From Synchiropus splendidus (Eukaryota > Chordata > Actinopteri > Syngnathiformes > Callionymidae), in NCBI RefSeq assembly GCF_027744825.2, contig NC_071351.1:18117001-18181000 (forward strand): a stretch of DNA of 64,000 nucleotides. Direction: 5' to 3'. A program made the position numbers and the translations under genes. Below the pieces are notes generated by a model, which ran no database searches, was not told the DNA's origin, and worked only from the letters and a program-made list of their open reading frames with translations. The stretch's first letter is position 1. Every line of letters begins with the position of its first letter. Below are positions 22,073 through 34,925 of this stretch, piece by piece.

Positions 22073-24587
22073 CTGAAGCTTCCCTGAAAAGTTATGGCAC
22101 AATGCGTAAAAACGCTTTTCAGCCTGAGATAAGGTGGGTTTCGGAACGCCAAACATAAAAGTGTTGATAACTTTGGAAAAACACTTCAGACAGTTTAGAT
22201 TTGATGTGCAACTACTAGAAAGACCCTTTCTGCTATAGTGGGAGGTTAAAATTTCATGTTCTGAAGCTTCCCTGAAGAGTTTTGGCACAATGCACAAAAA
22301 CGCTTTTCAGCCTGAGATAAGGTGGGTTTCGGAACGCCAAACATAAAAGTGTTAATAACTTTGGAAAAACACTTCAGACAGTTTAGATTTGATGTGCAAC
22401 TACGAGAAAGACCCTTTCTGCTATAGTGGGAGGTAAAAATTTCATGTTCTGAAGCTTCCCTGAAAAGTTATGGCACAATGCACAAAAACGCTTTTCAGCC
22501 TGAGATAAGGTGGGTTTCGGAACGCCAAACATAAAAGTGTTGATAACTTTCGAAAAACACTTCAGACAGCTTAGATTTGATGTGCACCTACTAGAAAGAC
22601 CCTTTCTGCTATAGTGGGAGGTTAAAATTTCATGTTCTGAAGCTTTCCTGAAAAGTTATGGCACAATGCACAAAAACGCTTTTCAGCCTGAGATAAGGTG
22701 GGTTTCGGAACGCCAAACATAAAAGTGTTGATAACTTTTGAAAAACACTTAAGACAGCTTAGATTTGATGTGCAACTACTAGAAAGACCCTTTCTGCTAT
22801 AGTGGGAGGTTAAAATTTCATGTTCTGAAGCTTCCCTGAAAAGTTATGGCACAATGCACAAAAACGCTTTTCAGCCTGAGATAAGGTGGGTTTCGGAACG
22901 CCAAACATAAAAGTGTTGATAACTTTCGAAAAACACTTCAGACAGCTTAGATTTGATGTGCACCTACTAGAAAGACCCTTTCTGCTATAGTGGGAGGTTA
23001 AAATTTCATGTTCTGAAGCTTCCCTGAAAAGTTATGGCACAATGCGTAAAAACGCTTTTCAGCCTGAGATAAGGTGGGTTTCGGAACGCCAAACATAAAA
23101 GTGTTGATAACTTTGGAAAAACACTTCAGACAGTTTAGATTTGATGTGCACCTACTAGAAAGACCCTTTCTGCTATAGTGGGAGGTTAAAATTTCATGTT
23201 CTGAAGCTTCCCTGAAAAGTTATGGCACAATGCACAAAAACGCTTTTCAGCCTGAGATAAGGTGGGTTTCGGAACGCCAAACATAAAAGTGTTGATAACT
23301 TTTGAAAAACACTTCAGACAGCTTAGATTTGATGTGCAACTACTAGAAAGACCCTTTCTGCTATAGTGGGAGGTTAAAATTTCGTGTTCTGAAGCTTCCC
23401 TGAAAAGTTATGGCACAATGCACAAAAACGCTTTTCAGCCTGAGATAAGGTGGGTTTCGGAACGCCAAACATAAAAGTGTTGATAACTTTCGAAAAACAC
23501 TTCAGACAGCTTAGATTTGACGTGCACCTACTAGAAAGACCCTTTCTGCTGTAGTGGGAGGTTAAAATTTCATGTTCTGAAGCTTCCCTGAAAAGTTATG
23601 GCACAATGCGTAAAAACGCTTTTCAGCCTGAGATAAGGTGGGTTTCGGAACGCCAAACATAAAAGTGTTGATAACTTTGGAAAAACACTTCAGACAGTTT
23701 AGATTTGATATGCAACTACTAGAAAGACCCTTTCTGCTATAGTGGGAGGTTAAAATTTCATGTTCTGAAGCTTCCCTGAAAAGTTATGGCACAATGCACA
23801 AAAACGCTTTTCAGACTGAGATAAGGTGGGTTTCGGAACGCCAAACATAAAAGTGTTAATAACTTTGGAAAAACACTTCAGACAGTTTAGATTTGATGTG
23901 CAACTACTAGAAAGACCCTTTCTGCTATAGTGGGAGGTTAAAATTTCATGTTCTGAAGCTTCCCTGAAAAGTTATGGCACAATGCACAAAAACGCTTTTC
24001 AGCCTGAGATAAGGTGGGTTTCGGAACGCCAAACATAAAAGTGTTAATAACTTTGAAAAAACACTTCAGACAGTTTAGATTTGATGTGCAACTACTAGAA
24101 AGACCCTTTCTGCTATAGTGGGAGGTTAAAATTTCATGTTCTGAAGCTTCCCTGAAAAGTTATGGCACAATGTACAAAAACGCTTTTCAGCCTGAGATAA
24201 GGTGGGTTTCGGAACGCCAAACATAAAAGTGTTGATAACTTTCGAAAAACACTTCAGACAGCTTAGATTCGATGTGCACCTACTAGAAAGACCCTTTCTG
24301 CTATAGTGGGAGGTTAAAATTTCATGTTCTGAAGCTTCCCTGAAAAGTTATGGCACAATGCGTAAAAACGCTTTTCAGCCTGAGATAAGGTGGGTTTCGG
24401 AACGCCAAACATAAAAGTGTTGATAACTTTGGAAAAACACTTCAGAAGGTTTAGATTTGATGTGCAACTACTAGAAAGACCCTTTCTGCTATAGTGGGAG
24501 GTTAAAATTTCATGTTCTGAAGCTTCCCTGAAAAGTTATGGCACAATGCACAAAAACGCTTTTCAGCCTGAGATAATGTGGGTTTCG

Positions 24588-25339
24588 GAACGCCAAACAT
24601 AAAAGTGTTAATAACTTTGGAAAAACACTTCAGACAGCTTAGATTTGATGTGCAACTACTAGAAAGACCCTTTCTGCTATAGCGGGAGGTTAAAATTTCA
24701 TGTTCTGAAGCTTCCCTGAAAAGTTATGGCACAATGCACAAAAACGCTTTTCAGCCTGAGATAAGGTGGGTTTCGGAACGCCAAACATAAAAGTGTTAAT
24801 AACTTTGGAAAAACACTTCAGACAGTTTAGATTTGACGTGCAACTACTAGAAAGACCCTTTCTGCTATAGTGGGAGGTTAAAATTTCATGTTCTGAAGCT
24901 TCCCTGAAAAGTTATGGCACAATGTACAAAAACGCTTTTCAGCCTGAGATAAGGTGGGTTTCGGAACGCCAAACATAAAAGTGTTGATAACTTTCGAAAA
25001 ACATTTCAGACAGCTTAGATTTGATGTGCAACTACTAGAAAGACCCTTTCTGCTATAGCGGGAGGTTAAAATTTCATGTTCTGAAGCTTCCCTGAAAAGT
25101 TATGGCACAATGCACAAAAACGCTTTTCAGCCTGAGATAAGGTGGGTTTCGGAACGCCAAACATAAAAGTGTTAATAACTTTGGAAAAACACTTCAGACA
25201 GTTTAGATTTGACGTGCAACTACTAGAAAGACCCTTTCTGCTATAGTGGGAGGTTAAAATTTCATGTTCTGAAGCTTCCCTGAAAAGTTATGGCACAATG
25301 TACAAAAACGCTTTTCAGCCTGAGATAAGGTGGGTTTCG
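24588..25339. repeat. Two-monomer (376-bp) tandem duplication with a hybrid monomer
   Basis: The pair marked by TATAGCGGG, then TTTGACGTG with AATGTAC, occurs at 24,588-24,963 and again at 24,964-25,339. The monomer starting 24,964 is a hybrid: its left part (TTTCGAAAAACATTT) matches the monomer at 25,340, and its right part (GTGCAAC, TATAGCGGG) matches the one at 24,588. The exchange therefore falls between monomer positions of about 42 and 68. Confidence 0.85.
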
Positions 25340-26460
25340 GAACGCCAAACATAAAAGTGTTGATAACTTTCGAAAAACATTTCAGACAGCTTAGATTCGA
25401 TGTGCACCTACTAGAAAGACCCTTTCTGCTATAGTGGGAGGTTAAAATTTCATGTTCTGAAGCTTCCCTGAAAAGTTATGGCACAATGCGTAAAAACGCT
25501 TTTCAGCCTGAGATAAGGTGGGTTTCGGAACGCCAAACATAAAAGTGTTGATAACTTTGGAAAAACACTTCAGACAGTTTAGATTTGATGTGCAACTACT
25601 AGAAAGACCCTTTCTGCGATAGTGGGAGGTTAAAATTTCATGTTCTGAAGCTTCCCTGAAAAGTTATGGCACAATGCACAAAAACGCTTTTCAGCCTGAG
25701 ATAAGGTGGGTTTCGGAACGCCAAACATAAAAGTCTTAATAGCTTTGGAAAAACACTTCAGACAGTTTAGATTTGATGTGCAACTACGAGAAAGACCCTT
25801 TCTGCTATAGTGGGAGGTAAAAATTTCATGTTCTGAAGCTTCCCTGAAAAGTTATGGCACAATGCACAAAAACGCTTTTCAGCCTGAGATAAGGTGGGTT
25901 TCGGAACGCCAAACATAAAAGTGTTGATAACTTTCGAAAAACACTTCAGACAGCTTAGATTTGATGTGCACCTACTAGAAAGACCCTTTCTGCTATAGTG
26001 GGAGGTTAAAATTTCATGTTCTGAAGCTTTCCTGAAAAGTTATGGCACAATGCACAAAAACGCTTTTCAGCCTGAGATAAGGTGGGTTTCGGAACGCCAA
26101 ACATAAAAGTGTTGATAACTTTTGAAAAACACTTAAGACAGCTTAGATTTGATGTGCAACTACTAGAAAGACCCTTTCTGCTATAGTGGGAGGTAAAAAT
26201 TTCATGTTCTGAAGCTTTCCTGAAAAGTTATGGCACAATGCACAAAAACGCTTTTCAGCCTGAGATAAGGTGGGTTTCGGAACGCCAAACATAAAAGTGT
26301 TGATAACTTTTGAAAAACACTTAAGACAGCTTAGATTTGATGTGCAACTACTAGAAAGACCCTTTCTGCTATAGTGGGAGGTTAAAATTTCATGTTCTGA
26401 AGCTTCCCTGAAAAGTTATGGCACAATGCGTAAAAACGCTTTTCAGCCTGAGATAAGGTG

Positions 26461-26480
26461 GGTTTCGGACGCCAAACATA
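26461..26480. other. Single-base deletion at the monomer junction
   Basis: The otherwise near-invariant TTTCGGAACGCC reads TTTCGGACGCC near 26,464-26,474, giving one 187-bp period. It is one of only two net deletions detected in the window. Confidence 0.85.
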
Positions 26481-28346
26481 AAAGTGTTGATAACTTTGGA
26501 AAAACACTTCAGACAGTTTAGATTTGATGTGCACCTACTAGAAAGACCCTTTCTGCTATAGTGGGAGGTTAAAATTTCATGTTCTGAAGCTTCCCTGAAA
26601 AGTTATGGCACAATGCACAAAAACGCTTTTCAGCCTGAGATAAGGTGGGTTTCGGAACGCCAAACATAAAAGTGTTGATAACTTTTGAAAAACACTTCAG
26701 ACAGCTTAGATTTGATGTGCAACTACTAGAAAGACCCTTTCTGCTGTAGTGGGAGGTTAAAATTTCATGTTCTGAAGCTTCCCTGAAAAGTTATGGCACA
26801 ATGCGTAAAAACGCTTTTCAGCCTGAGATAAGGTGGGTTTCGGAACGCCAAACATAAAAGTGTTGATAACTTTGGAAAAACACTTCAAACAGTTTAGATT
26901 TGATATGCAACTACTAGAAAGACCCTTTTTGCTATAGTGGGAGGTTAAAATGTCATGTTCTGAAGCTTCCCTGAAAAGTTATGGCACAATGCACAAAAAC
27001 GCTTTTCAGCCTGAGATAAGGTGGGTTTCGGAACGCCAAACATAAAAGTGTTAATAACTTTGGAAAAACACTTCAGACAGTTTAGATTTGATGTGCAACT
27101 ACTAGAAAGACCCTTTCTGCTATAGTGGGAGGTTAAAATTTCATGTTCTGAAGCTTCCCTGAAAAGTTATGGCACAATGCACAAAAACGCTTTTCAGCCT
27201 GAGATAAGGTGGGTTTCGGAACGCCAAACATAAAAGTGTTGATAACTTTCGAAAAACACTTCAGACAGCTTAGATTTGATGTGCACCTACTAGAAAGACC
27301 CTTTCTGCTATAGTGGGAGGTTAAAATTTCATGTTCTGAAGCTTTCCTGAAAAGTAATGGCACAATGCACAAAAACGCTTTTCAGCCTGAGATAAGGTGG
27401 GTTTCGGAACGCCAAACATAAAAGTGTTGATAACTTTTGAAAAACACTTAAGACAGCTTAGATTTGATGTGCAACTACTAGAAAGACCCTTTCTGCTATA
27501 GTGGGAGGTAAAAATTTCATGTTCTGAAGCTTTCCTGAAAAGTTATGGCACAATGCACAAAAACGCTTTTCAGCCTGAGATAAGGTGGGTTTCGGAACGC
27601 CAAACATAAAAGTGTTGATAACTTTTGAAAAACACTTTAGACAGCTTAGATTTGATGTGCAACTACTAGAAAGACCCTTTCTGCTATAGTGGGAGGTTAA
27701 AATTTCATGTTCTGAAGCTTCCCTGAAAAGTTATGGCACAATGCGTAAAAACGCTTTTCAGCCTGAGATAAGGTGGGTTTCGCAACGCCAAACATAAAAG
27801 TGTTGATAACTTTGGAAAAACACTTCAGACAGTTTAGATTTGATGTGCACCTACTAGAAAGACCCTTTCTGCTATAGTGGGAGGTTAAAATTTCATGTTC
27901 TGAAGCTTCCCTGAAAAGTTATGGCACAATGCACAAAAACGCTTTTCAGCCTGAGATAAGGTGGGTTTCGGAACGCCAAACATAAAAGTGTTGATAACTT
28001 TTGAAAAACACTTCAGACAGCTTAGATTTGATGTGCAACTACTAGAAAGACCCTTTCTGCTATAGTGGGAGGTTAAAATTTCATGTTCTGAAGCTTCCCT
28101 GAAAAGTTATGGCACAATGCACAAAAACGCTTTTCAGCCTGAGATAAGGTGGGTTTCGGAACGCCAAACATAAAAGTGTTAATAACTTTGGAAAAACACT
28201 TCAGACAGTTTAGATTTGATGTGCAACTACTAGAAAGACCCTTTCTGCTATAGTGGGAGGTTAAAATTTCAGGTTCTGAAGCTTCCCTGAAAAGTTTTGG
28301 CACAATGCACAAAAACGCTTTTCAGCCTGAGATAAGGTGGGTTTCG

Positions 28347-31300
28347 GAACGCCAAACATAAAAGTGTTAATAACTTTGGAAAAACACTTCAGACAGTTTA
28401 GATTTGACGTGCAACTACTAGAAAGACCCTTTCTGCTATAGTGGGAGGTTAAAATTTCATGTTCTGAAGCTTCCCTGAAAAGTTATGGCACAATGCACAA
28501 AAACGCTTTTCAGCCTGATATAAGGTGGGTTTCGGAACGCCAAACATAAAAGTGTGAATAACTTTGGAAAAACACTTCAGACAGTTCAGATTTGATGTGC
28601 AACTACTAGAAAGACCCTTTCTGCTATTGTGGGAGGTTAAAATTTCATGTTCTGAAGCTTCCCTGAAAAGTTATGCCACAATGCACAAAAACGCTTTTCA
28701 GCCTGAGATGAGGTGGGTTTCGGAATGCCAAACATAAAAGTGTTAATAACTTTGGAAAAACACTTCACACAGTTTAGATTTGATGTGCAACTACTAGAAA
28801 GACCCTTTCTGCTATAGTGGGAGGTTAAAATTTCATGTTCTGAAGCTTCCCTGAAAAGTTATGGCACAATGCAAAAAAACGCTTTTCAGCCTGAGATAAG
28901 GTGGGTTTCGGAACGCCAAACATAAAAGTGTTGATAACTTTGGAAAAACACTTCAGACAGTTTAGATTTGATGTGCAACTACTAGAAAGACGCTTTCTGC
29001 TATAGTGGGAGGTTAAAATTTCATGTTCTGAAGCTTCCCTGAAAAGTTATGGCACAATGCACAAAAACGCTTTTCAGCCTGAGATAAGGTGGGTTTCGGA
29101 ACGCCAAACATAAAAGTGTTAATAACTTTGGAAAAACACTTCAGACAGTTTAGATTTGATGTGCAACTACTAGAAAGACCCATTCTGCTATAGTGGGAGG
29201 TTAAAATTTCATGTTCTGAAGCTTCCCTGAAAAGTTATGGCACAATGCACAAAAACGCTTTTCAGCCTGAGATAAGGTGGGTTTCGGAACGCCAAACATA
29301 AAAGTGTTGATAACTTTCGAAAAACAATTCAGACAGCTTAGATTTGATGTGCACCTAATAGAAAGACCCTTTCTGCTATAGTGGGAGGTTAAAATTTCAT
29401 GTTCAGAAGCTTCCCTGAAAAGTTATGGCACAATGCACAAAAACGCTTTTCTGCCTGAGATAAGGTGGGTTTCGGAACGCCAAACATAAAAGTGTTGATA
29501 ACTTTCGAAAAACACTTCAGACAGCTTAGATTTGATGTGCACCTACTAGAAAGACCCTTTCTGCTATAGTGGGAGGTTAAAATTTCATGTTCTGAAGCTT
29601 CCCTGAAAAGTTATGGCACAATGCACAAAAACGCTTTTCAGCCTGAGATAAGGTGGGTTTCGGAACGCCAAACATAAAAGTGTTAATAACTTTGGGAAAA
29701 CACTTCAGACAGTTTAGATTTGATGTGCAACTACTAGAAAGACCCTTTCTGCTATAGTGGGAGGTTAAAATTTCATGTTCTGAAACTTCCCTGAAAAGTT
29801 ATGGCACAATGCGTAAAAACGCTTTTCAGCCTGAGATAAGGTGGGTTTCGGAACGCAAAACATAAAAGTGTTGATAACTTTGGAAAAACACTTCAGACAG
29901 TTTAGATTTGATGTGCAACTACTAGAAAGACCCTTTCTGCTTTAGTGGGATGTTAAAATTTCATCTTCTGAAGCTTCCCTGAAAAGTTATGGCACAATGC
30001 ACAAAAACGCTTTTCAGCCTGAGATAAGGTGGGTTTCGGAACGCCAAACATAAAAGTGTTAATAACTTTGGAAAAACACTTCAGACAGTTTAGATTTGAA
30101 GTGCAACTACTAGAAAGACCCTTTCTGCTATAGTGGGAGGTTAAAATTTCATGTTCTGAAGCTTCCCTGAAAAGTTATGGCACAATGCACAAAAACGCTT
30201 TTCAGCCTGAGATAAGGTGGGTTTCGGAACGCCAAACATAAAAGTGTTAATAACTTTGGAAAAACACTTCAGACAGTTTAGATTTGATGTGCAACTACTA
30301 GAAAGACCCTTTCTGCTATAGTGGGAGGTTAAAATTTCATGTTCTGAAGCTTCCCTGAAAAGTTATGGCACAATGCACAAAAACGCTTTTCAGCCTGAGA
30401 TAAGGTGGGTTTCGGAACGCCAAACATAAAAGTGTTGATAACTTTGGAAAAACACTTCAGACAGTTTAGATTTGATGTGCAACTACTAGAAAGACCCTTT
30501 CTGCTATAGTGGGAGGTTAAAATTTCATGTTCTGAAGCTTCCCTGAAAAGTTATGGCACAATGCACAAAAACGCTTTTCAGCCTGAGATAAGGTGGGTTT
30601 CGGAACGCCAAACATAAAAGTGTTGATAACTTTCGAAAAACACTTCAGAGAGCTTAGATTTGATGTGCACCTACTAGAAAGACCCTTTCTGCTATAGTGG
30701 GAGGTTAAAATTTCATGTTCTGAAGCTTCCCTGAAAAGTTATGGCACAATGCGTAAAAACGCTTTTCAGCCTGAGATAAGGTGGGTTTCGGAACGCCAAA
30801 CATAAAAGTGTTGATAACTTTGGAAAAACACTTCAGACAGTTTAGATTTGATGTGCAACTACTAGAAAGACCCTTTCTGCTATAGTGGGAGGTTAAAATT
30901 TCATGTTCTGAAGCTTCCCTGAAAAGTTATGGCACAATGCACAAAAACGCTTTTCAGCCTGAGATAAGGTGGGTTTCGGAACGCCAAACATAAAAGTGTT
31001 GATAACTTTCGAAAAACACTTCAGACAGCTTAGATTTGATGTGCACCTACTAGAAAGACCCTTTCTGCTATAGTGGGAGGTTAAAATTTCATGTTCTGAA
31101 GCTTCCCTGAAAAGTTATGGCACAATGCACAAAAACGCTTTTCAGCCTGAGATAAGGTGGGTTTCGGAACGTCAAACATAATAGTGTTAATAACTTTGGA
31201 AAAACACTTCAGACAGTTTAGATTTGATGTGCAACTACTAGAAAGACCCTTTCTGCTATAGTGGGAGGTTAAAATTTCATGTTCTGAAGCTTCCCTGAAA

Positions 31301-34300
31301 AGTTATGGCACAATGCACAAAAACGCTTTTCAGCCTGAGATAAGGTGGGTTTCGGAACGCCAAACATAAAAGTGTTAATAACTTTGGAAAAACACTTCAG
31401 ACAGTTTAGATTTGATGTGCAACTACTAGAAAGACCCTTTCTGCTATAGTGGGAGGTTAAAATTTCATGTTCTGAAGCTTCCCTGAAAAGTTATGGCACA
31501 ATGCACAAAAACACTTTTCAGCCTGAGATAAGGTGGGTTTCGGAACGCCAAACATAAAAGTGTTGATAACTTTTGAAAAACACTTCAGACAGCTTAGATT
31601 TGATGTGCAACTACTAGAAAGACCCTTTCTGCTATAGTGGGAGGTTAAAATTTCATGTTCTGAAGCTTCCCTGAAAAGTTATGGCACAATGCACAAAAAC
31701 GCTTTTCAGCCTGAGATAAGGTGGGTTTCGGAACGCCAAACATAAAAGTGTTGATAACTTTGGAAAAACACTTCAGACAGTTTAGATTTGATGTGCAAAT
31801 ACTAGAAAGACCCTTTCTGCTATAGTGGGAGGTTAAAATTTCATGTTCTGAAGCTTCCCTGAAAAGTTATGGCACAATGCACAAAAACGCTTTTCAGCCT
31901 GAGATAAGGTGGGTTTCGGAACGCCAAACATAAAAGTGTTAATAACTTTGGAAAAACACTTCAGACAGTTTAGATTTGATGTGCAACTACTAGAAAGACC
32001 CTTTCTGCTATAGTGGGAGTTTAAATTTCATGTTCTGAAGCTTCCCTGAAAAGTTATGGCACAATGCACAAAAACGCTTTTCAGCCTGAGATAAGGTGGG
32101 TTTCGGAACGCCAAACATAAAAGTGTTAATAACTTTGGAAAAACACTTCAGACAGTTTAGATTTGATGTGCAACTACTAGAAAGACCCTTTCTGCTATAG
32201 TGGGAGGTTAAAATTTCATGTTCTGAAGCTTCCCTGAAAAGTTATGGCACAATGCACAAAAACGCTTTTCAGCCTGAGATAAGGTGGGTTTCGGAACGCC
32301 AAACATAAAAGTGTCAATAACTTTGGAAAAACACTTCAGACAGTTTAGATTTGATGTGCAACTACTAGAAAGACCCTTTCTGCTCTAGTGGGAGGTTAAA
32401 ATTTCATGTTCTGAAGCTTCCCTGAAAAGTTATGGCACAATGCACAAAAACGCTTTTCAGCCTGAGATAAGGTGGGTTTCGGAACGCCAAACATAAAAGT
32501 GTTGATAACTTTCGAAAAACACTTCAGACAGTTTAGATTTAATGTGCAACTACTAGAAAGACCATTTCTGCTATAGTGGGAGGTTAAAATTTCATGTTCT
32601 GAAGCTTCCCTGAAAAGTTATGGCACAATGCACAAAAACGCTTTTCAGCCTGAGATAAGGTGGGTTTCGGAACGCCAAACATAAAAGTGTTAATAACTTT
32701 GGAAAAACACTTCAGACAGTTTAGATTTGATGTGCAACTACTAGAAAAACCCTTTCTGCTATAGTGGGAGGTTAAAATTTCATGTTCTGAAGCTTCCCTG
32801 AAAAGTTATGGCACAATGCACAAAAACGCTTTTCAGCCTGAGATAAGGTGGGTTTCGGAACGCCAAACATAAAAGTGTTAATAACTTTGGAAAAACACTT
32901 CAGACAGTTTAGATTTGATGTGCAACTACTAGAAAGACCCTTTCTGCTATAGTGGGAGGTTAAAATTTCATGTTCTGAAGCTTCCCTGAAAAGTTATGGC
33001 ACAATGCACAAAAACGCTTTTCAGCCTGAGATAAGGTGGGTTTCGGAACGCCAAACATAGAAGTGTTGATAACTTTTGAAAAACACTTCAGACAGCTTAG
33101 ATTTGATGTGCAACTACTAGAAAGACCCTTTCTGCTATAGTGGGAGGTTAAAATTTCATGTTCTGAAGCTTCCCTGAAAAGTTATGGCACAATGCACAAA
33201 AACGCTTTTCAGCCTGAGATAAGGTGGGTTTCGGAACGCCAAACATAAAAGTGTTGATAACTTTGGAAAAACACTTCAGACAGTTTAGATTTGATGTGCA
33301 ACTACTAGAAAGACCCTTTCTGCTATAGTGGGAGGTTAAAATTTCATGTTCTGAAGCTTCCCTGAAAAGTTATGGCACAATGCACAAAAACGCTTTTCAG
33401 CCTGAGATAAGGTGGGTTTCGGAACGCCAAACATAGAAGTGTTGATAACTTTTGAAAAACACTTCAGACAGCTTAGATTTGATGTGCAACTACTAGAAAG
33501 ACCCTTTCTGCTATAGTGGGAGGTTAAAATTTCATGTTCTGAAGCTTCCCTGAAAAGTTATGGCACAATGCACAAAAACGCTTTTCAGCCTGAGATAAGG
33601 TGGGTTTCGGAACGCCAAACATAAAAGTGTTGATAACTTTGGAAAAACACTTCAGACAGTTTAGATTTGATGTGCAACTACTAGAAAGACCCTTTCTGCT
33701 ATAGTGGGAGGTTAAAATTTCATGTTCTGAAGCTTCCCTGAAAAGTTATGGCACAATGCACAAAAACGCTTTTCAGCCTGAGATAAGGTGGGTTTCGGAA
33801 CGCCAAACATAAAAGTGTTAATAACTTTGGAAAAACACTTCAGACAGTTTAGAATTGATGTGCAACTACTAGAAAGACCCTTTCTGCTATAGTGGGAGGT
33901 TAAAATTTCATGTTCTGAAGCTTCCCTGAAAAGTTATGGCACAATGCACAAAAACGCTTTTCAGCCTGAGATAAGGTGGGTTTCGGAACGCCAAACATAA
34001 AAGTGTTGATAACTTTCGAAAAACACTTCAGAGAGCTTAGATTTGATGTGCACCTACTAGAAAGACCCTTTCTGCTATAGTGGGAGGTTAAAATTTCATG
34101 TTCTGAAGCTTCCCTGAAAAGTTATGGCACAATGCGTAAAAACGCTTTTCAGCCTGAGATAAGGTGGGTTTCGGAACGCCAAACATAAAAGTGTTGATAA
34201 CTTTGGAAAAACACTTCAGACAGTTTAGATTTGATGTGCAACTACTAGAAAGACCCTTTCTGCTATAGTGGGAGGTTAAAATTTCATGTTCTGAAGCTTC

Positions 34301-34925
34301 CCTGAAAAGTTATGGCACAATGCACAAAAACGCTTTTCAGCCTGAGATAAGGTGGGTTTCGGAACGCCAAACATAAAAGTGTTGATAACTTTCGAAAAAC
34401 ACTTCAGACAGCTTAGATTTGATGTGCACCTAGTAGAAAGTCCCTTTCTGCTATAGTGGGAGGTTAAAATTTCATGTTCTGAAGCTTCCCTGAAAAGTTA
34501 TGGCACAATGCGTAAAAACGCTTTTCAGCCTGAGATAAGGTGGGTTTCGGAACGCCAAACATAAAAGTGTTGATAACTTTGGAAAAACACTTCAGACAGT
34601 TTAGATTTGATGTGCAACTACTAGAAAGACCCTTTCTGCTATAGTGGGAGGTTAAAATTTCATGTTCTGAAGCTTCCCTGAAAAGTTATGGCACAATGCA
34701 CAAAAACGCTTTTCAGCCTGAGATAAGGTGGGTTTCGGAACGCCAAACATAAAAGTGTTAATAACTTTGGAAAAACACTTCAGACAGCTTAGATTTGATG
34801 TGCAACTACTAGAAAGACCCTTTCTGCTATAGTGGGAGGTTAAAATTTCATGTTCTGAAGCTTCCCTGAAAAGTTATGGCACAATGCACAAAAACGCTTT
34901 TCAGCCTGAGATAAGGTGGGTTTCG
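28347..34925. repeat. Heterogeneous segment rich in subfamily III monomers
   Basis: About 35 monomers. The stretch 28,500-30,100 has the densest private substitutions in the window (GTGTGAATAAC, CAGTTCAG, TATTGTGGG, TATGCCAC, GATGAGGTGG, GGAATGCC, TTCACACAG, GACGCTTTC, CTAATAG, TTTCTGCCTG and TTCATCTTC). Subfamily III (GTTAATAAC) dominates. CATAGAAGTG occurs at 33,056 and 33,432, a 2-monomer duplication. The variant CTTCAGAGAGC, common further right, first appears at about 30,645 and again 3,383 bp later. One base is lost near 32,020 (GGGAGTTTAAATTTC). No gene or other element is seen. Confidence 0.82.

Larger units (their letters stand above)
20593..28346. repeat. Segment with three related blocks at 13- and 17-monomer offsets
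   Basis: Linked markers recur in order. CTGCTGTAGTGGG occurs at about 21,102, 23,547 and 26,742 (offsets 2,445 and 3,195 bp, that is 13 monomers +1 and 17 monomers -1). TTTGATATGC follows each of these one monomer later. CACTTAAGAC occurs at about 20,865, 22,747, 26,130, 26,316 and 27,445. The single-base differences in the offsets come from an inserted base near 22,065 and a lost A near 26,469. Only satellite is present. Confidence 0.82.
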
